This document shows, piece by piece, positions 6,047 through 7,231 of a stretch of 7,231 nt of DNA. Position numbers and translations under genes: made by a program. Below the pieces are notes generated by a model. The model saw only the letters and a program-made list of their open reading frames with translations. It was not told where the DNA came from and did not search any database. This DNA comes from Glaesserella sp041814905 (lineage in GTDB: Bacteria; Pseudomonadota; Gammaproteobacteria; Enterobacterales; Pasteurellaceae): contig NZ_JBGXYA010000064.1 in assembly GCF_041814905.1 (NCBI RefSeq), positions 1-7,231 of the forward strand. Reading direction: 5' to 3'. How positions within the stretch are numbered: position 1 is the first letter of the stretch; every line of letters begins with the position of its first letter.

Positions 6047-7063
6047 TTAGCCCTTATAACCATTCGGATTATTTTTTTGCCAGTTCCACGTATCTTTCAT
6101 CATCTGATTTAAGTCACGTTCCGTTTTCCAGCCTAACACTTCTAATGCTTTTTTCGGATTAGAATAGTAAGAGTCAATATCCCCCGGGCGACGCGCTACA
6201 ATTTGATAAGGTAAGGTCAAGTTGTTAGATTGTTCAAAAGCTTTAACCATGTCTAACACAGAATAACCGATTCCCGTCCCTAAATTGTAAATATGCAAAC
6301 CTGCTTGATTTTGGTGTTTTTCAAGGGCTTTTAAATGACCGATTGCCAAGTCCACTACATGAATATAATCACGAACCCCCGTGCCGTCGTGAGTATCATA
6401 ATCACCGCCGAACACCGATAATTGAGGCAATTTACCCACAGCGACTTGGCTGATAAACGGCATTAAGTTATTCGGAATACCATTTGGATCTTCACCGATC
6501 AATCCGCTTTCATGCGCACCAACCGGATTAAAATAACGCAATACGATCGCGCTGAATTGAGGGTTTGCTGCCACCGTATCTTCTAACACACGTTCAACCA
6601 TATATTTTGAAGTCGCGTAAGGGCTTGTTGTATCACCGACACGACAAGCTTCCGTGACCGGTACCACTTCCGGTACACCGTAAACCGTTGCGGTCGAACT
6701 AAAGACAATCGTATTCACACCCGCTTTCAACATCTCTTCAACCAGTACGATAGAACCGGTCACATTGTTTTGGTAATAACGCAAAGGCTGTCTAACGCTC
6801 TCGCCCACTGCTTTTAAACCAGCGAAATGGATCACCGACTTGATTTGATTTTCAGCAAATACTCGGGCTAAAAGCGCACGATCCAACACATCGCCTTGAT
6901 AGAATTTCAGCGTTTTGCCGGTAATTTGTTCGACTCGTTCAAGAGAAACTTTCGATGAATTGGAAAGATTATCCAACACCACAATCTCTTTGTTTTGATT
7001 TAACAATTCAACTACTGTATGAGTACCGATATAACCGGCGCCCCCTGTTACTAAAATAGCCAT
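6047..7063 (-). CDS. galE: UDP-glucose 4-epimerase
   Basis: Cytoplasmic NAD-dependent enzyme interconverting UDP-galactose and UDP-glucose. It serves galactose use and supplies UDP-Gal for lipooligosaccharide or capsule. The 338-aa length equals that of E. coli GalE. It is an extended short-chain dehydrogenase: the Rossmann motif GGAGYIG (7-13), DNLSNSS (31-37), FSSTATVYG (121-129) and the catalytic pair Y149/K153 in YATSK, followed by RYFNPVGAH (177-185), RDYIHVVDLA (231-240) and RRPGD (291-295). Position 124, Ser in E. coli, is Thr here, keeping the catalytic hydroxyl. Tyr299 matches the E. coli residue at the sugar pocket, which favours non-acetylated sugars. An upstream in-frame ATG (7114) would add 17 residues before the Rossmann strand and is rejected; AGGAG lies six bases before the chosen ATG. 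ampG follows after 18 bases. A possible -10 (CATAAT, 7100-7095) has no clear -35 partner. Confidence 0.97.
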   Translation of the reverse strand: MAILVTGGAGYIGTHTVVELLNQNKEIVVLDNLSNSSKVSLERVEQITGKTLKFYQGDVLDRALLARVFAENQIKSVIHFAGLKAVGESVRQPLRYYQNNVTGSIVLVEEMLKAGVNTIVFSSTATVYGVPEVVPVTEACRVGDTTSPYATSKYMVERVLEDTVAANPQFSAIVLRYFNPVGAHESGLIGEDPNGIPNNLMPFISQVAVGKLPQLSVFGGDYDTHDGTGVRDYIHVVDLAIGHLKALEKHQNQAGLHIYNLGTGIGYSVLDMVKAFEQSNNLTLPYQIVARRPGDIDSYYSNPKKALEVLGWKTERDLNQMMKDTWNWQKNNPNGYKG

Positions 7064-7139
7064 TTTATTCTCCTGATCTAAAAATTTTCGCGGTATTATG
7101 TAGCAGTTGCACAAAGACCGCTTAACTAAATTTTACTAC

Positions 7140-7171
7140 AATCCTTGTGAGTTTTACTAACCACAAGGATT
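7140..7171 (+). promoter_or_regulatory. Hairpin sequestering the ribosome-binding site of the right-edge gene
   Basis: AATCCTTGTG (7140-7149) pairs with CACAAGGATT (7162-7171). After a bulged A, GTT (7151-7153) pairs with AAC (7159-7161), leaving a 5-base loop. The AAGGA ribosome-binding site (7165-7169) of the gene at 7179 lies entirely in the 3' arm, opposite TCCTT in the 5' arm. TTTATTT follows, so the structure could also act as a leaky terminator. Function is inferred from structure. Confidence 0.55.
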
Positions 7172-7178
7172 TTTATTT

Positions 7179-7231
7179 ATGGTAAAAGCAAGTGATATGA
7201 GTGCTATTCAGCAGAAAATCGCTAAATTAAC
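7179..7231 (+). CDS. Unrecognised gene, 5' fragment only
   Basis: An open frame starting ATG and reading MVKASDMSAIQQKIAKL before the window ends, with AAGGA nine bases upstream. The visible 17 residues are hydrophilic and could begin an amphipathic helix or coiled coil; there is no signal peptide. A second in-frame ATG at 7197 has no good ribosome-binding site. It is divergent from galE, sharing a spacer of about 115 bases. The fragment is too short to name a family. The ribosome-binding site lies in a stable hairpin, suggesting translational control. Confidence 0.6.
   Translation, partial: MVKASDMSAIQQKIAKL

Noticed and set aside
7064..7114. In-frame extension of galE to an ATG at 7114 (17 extra residues)
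   Set aside because: It precedes the Rossmann strand that normally starts GalE, and the AGGAG site with the standard 338-aa length favours 7063.
7111..7124. GACCGCTTAA as another uptake sequence
   Set aside because: The last bases of the core differ (ACCGCTTAA instead of ACCGCTTGT), so it is at best a degenerate copy.
7095..7142. Clear promoters for galE and the divergent right-edge gene
   Set aside because: Possible -10 boxes exist (CATAAT on minus, TACAAT or TAAATT on plus), but none has a convincing -35 at 16-18 bases.
1..7231. Insertion sequences, CRISPR arrays, tRNA/rRNA genes or prophage parts
   Set aside because: No repeated spacer structure, transposase, terminal inverted repeats with duplications, or cloverleaf-like sequence was seen; the genes are ordinary chromosomal ones.

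Overview
The window looks like a chromosomal segment from a member of the Pasteurellaceae. Three things support this: four exact copies of the 9-bp Actinobacillus pleuropneumoniae-type DNA uptake core (ACAAGCGGT or its complement), a moderately AT-rich composition, and proteins close to their enterobacterial counterparts (DppA, Adk, AmpG, GalE). The Haemophilus influenzae-type core (AAGTGCGGT) does not occur exactly, which suggests the Actinobacillus/Mannheimia side of the family. Species is not assigned.

All complete genes lie on the minus strand. Read in the direction of transcription, from high to low coordinates, they are: galE (7063-6047) and ampG (6028-4754), an apparent two-gene operon closed by a strong hairpin terminator (4705-4740); a TonB-dependent outer-membrane receptor (4579-2603) with its own promoter and a good Fur-box match; adk (2508-1864), closed by a perfect 38-bp palindromic terminator made of two opposed uptake sequences; and dppA (1550 to beyond base 1), a periplasmic dipeptide-binding protein that runs off the left edge. 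At the right edge the first 17 codons of an unrecognised plus-strand gene start at 7179, divergent from galE.

The most notable feature is the 313-base gap between adk and dppA. It holds a complete histidine-type transcription attenuator: a consensus-like promoter, a 14-codon leader peptide with five consecutive His codons, an upstream hairpin that can instead act as an antiterminator, and a 13-bp terminator stem with a GCAA loop. The next gene is not hisG but dppA, whose start codon lies about 30 bases beyond the terminator. The inference is that this peptide-uptake system is expressed when charged tRNA-His is scarce, so that imported peptides supply histidine.

Other regulatory points are a hairpin that buries the ribosome-binding site of the divergent plus-strand gene, a terminator-like hairpin that may lie inside the adk leader, and the probable iron control of the TonB receptor. 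The remaining genes are conserved housekeeping functions: nucleotide balance, cell-wall recycling and UDP-sugar interconversion.
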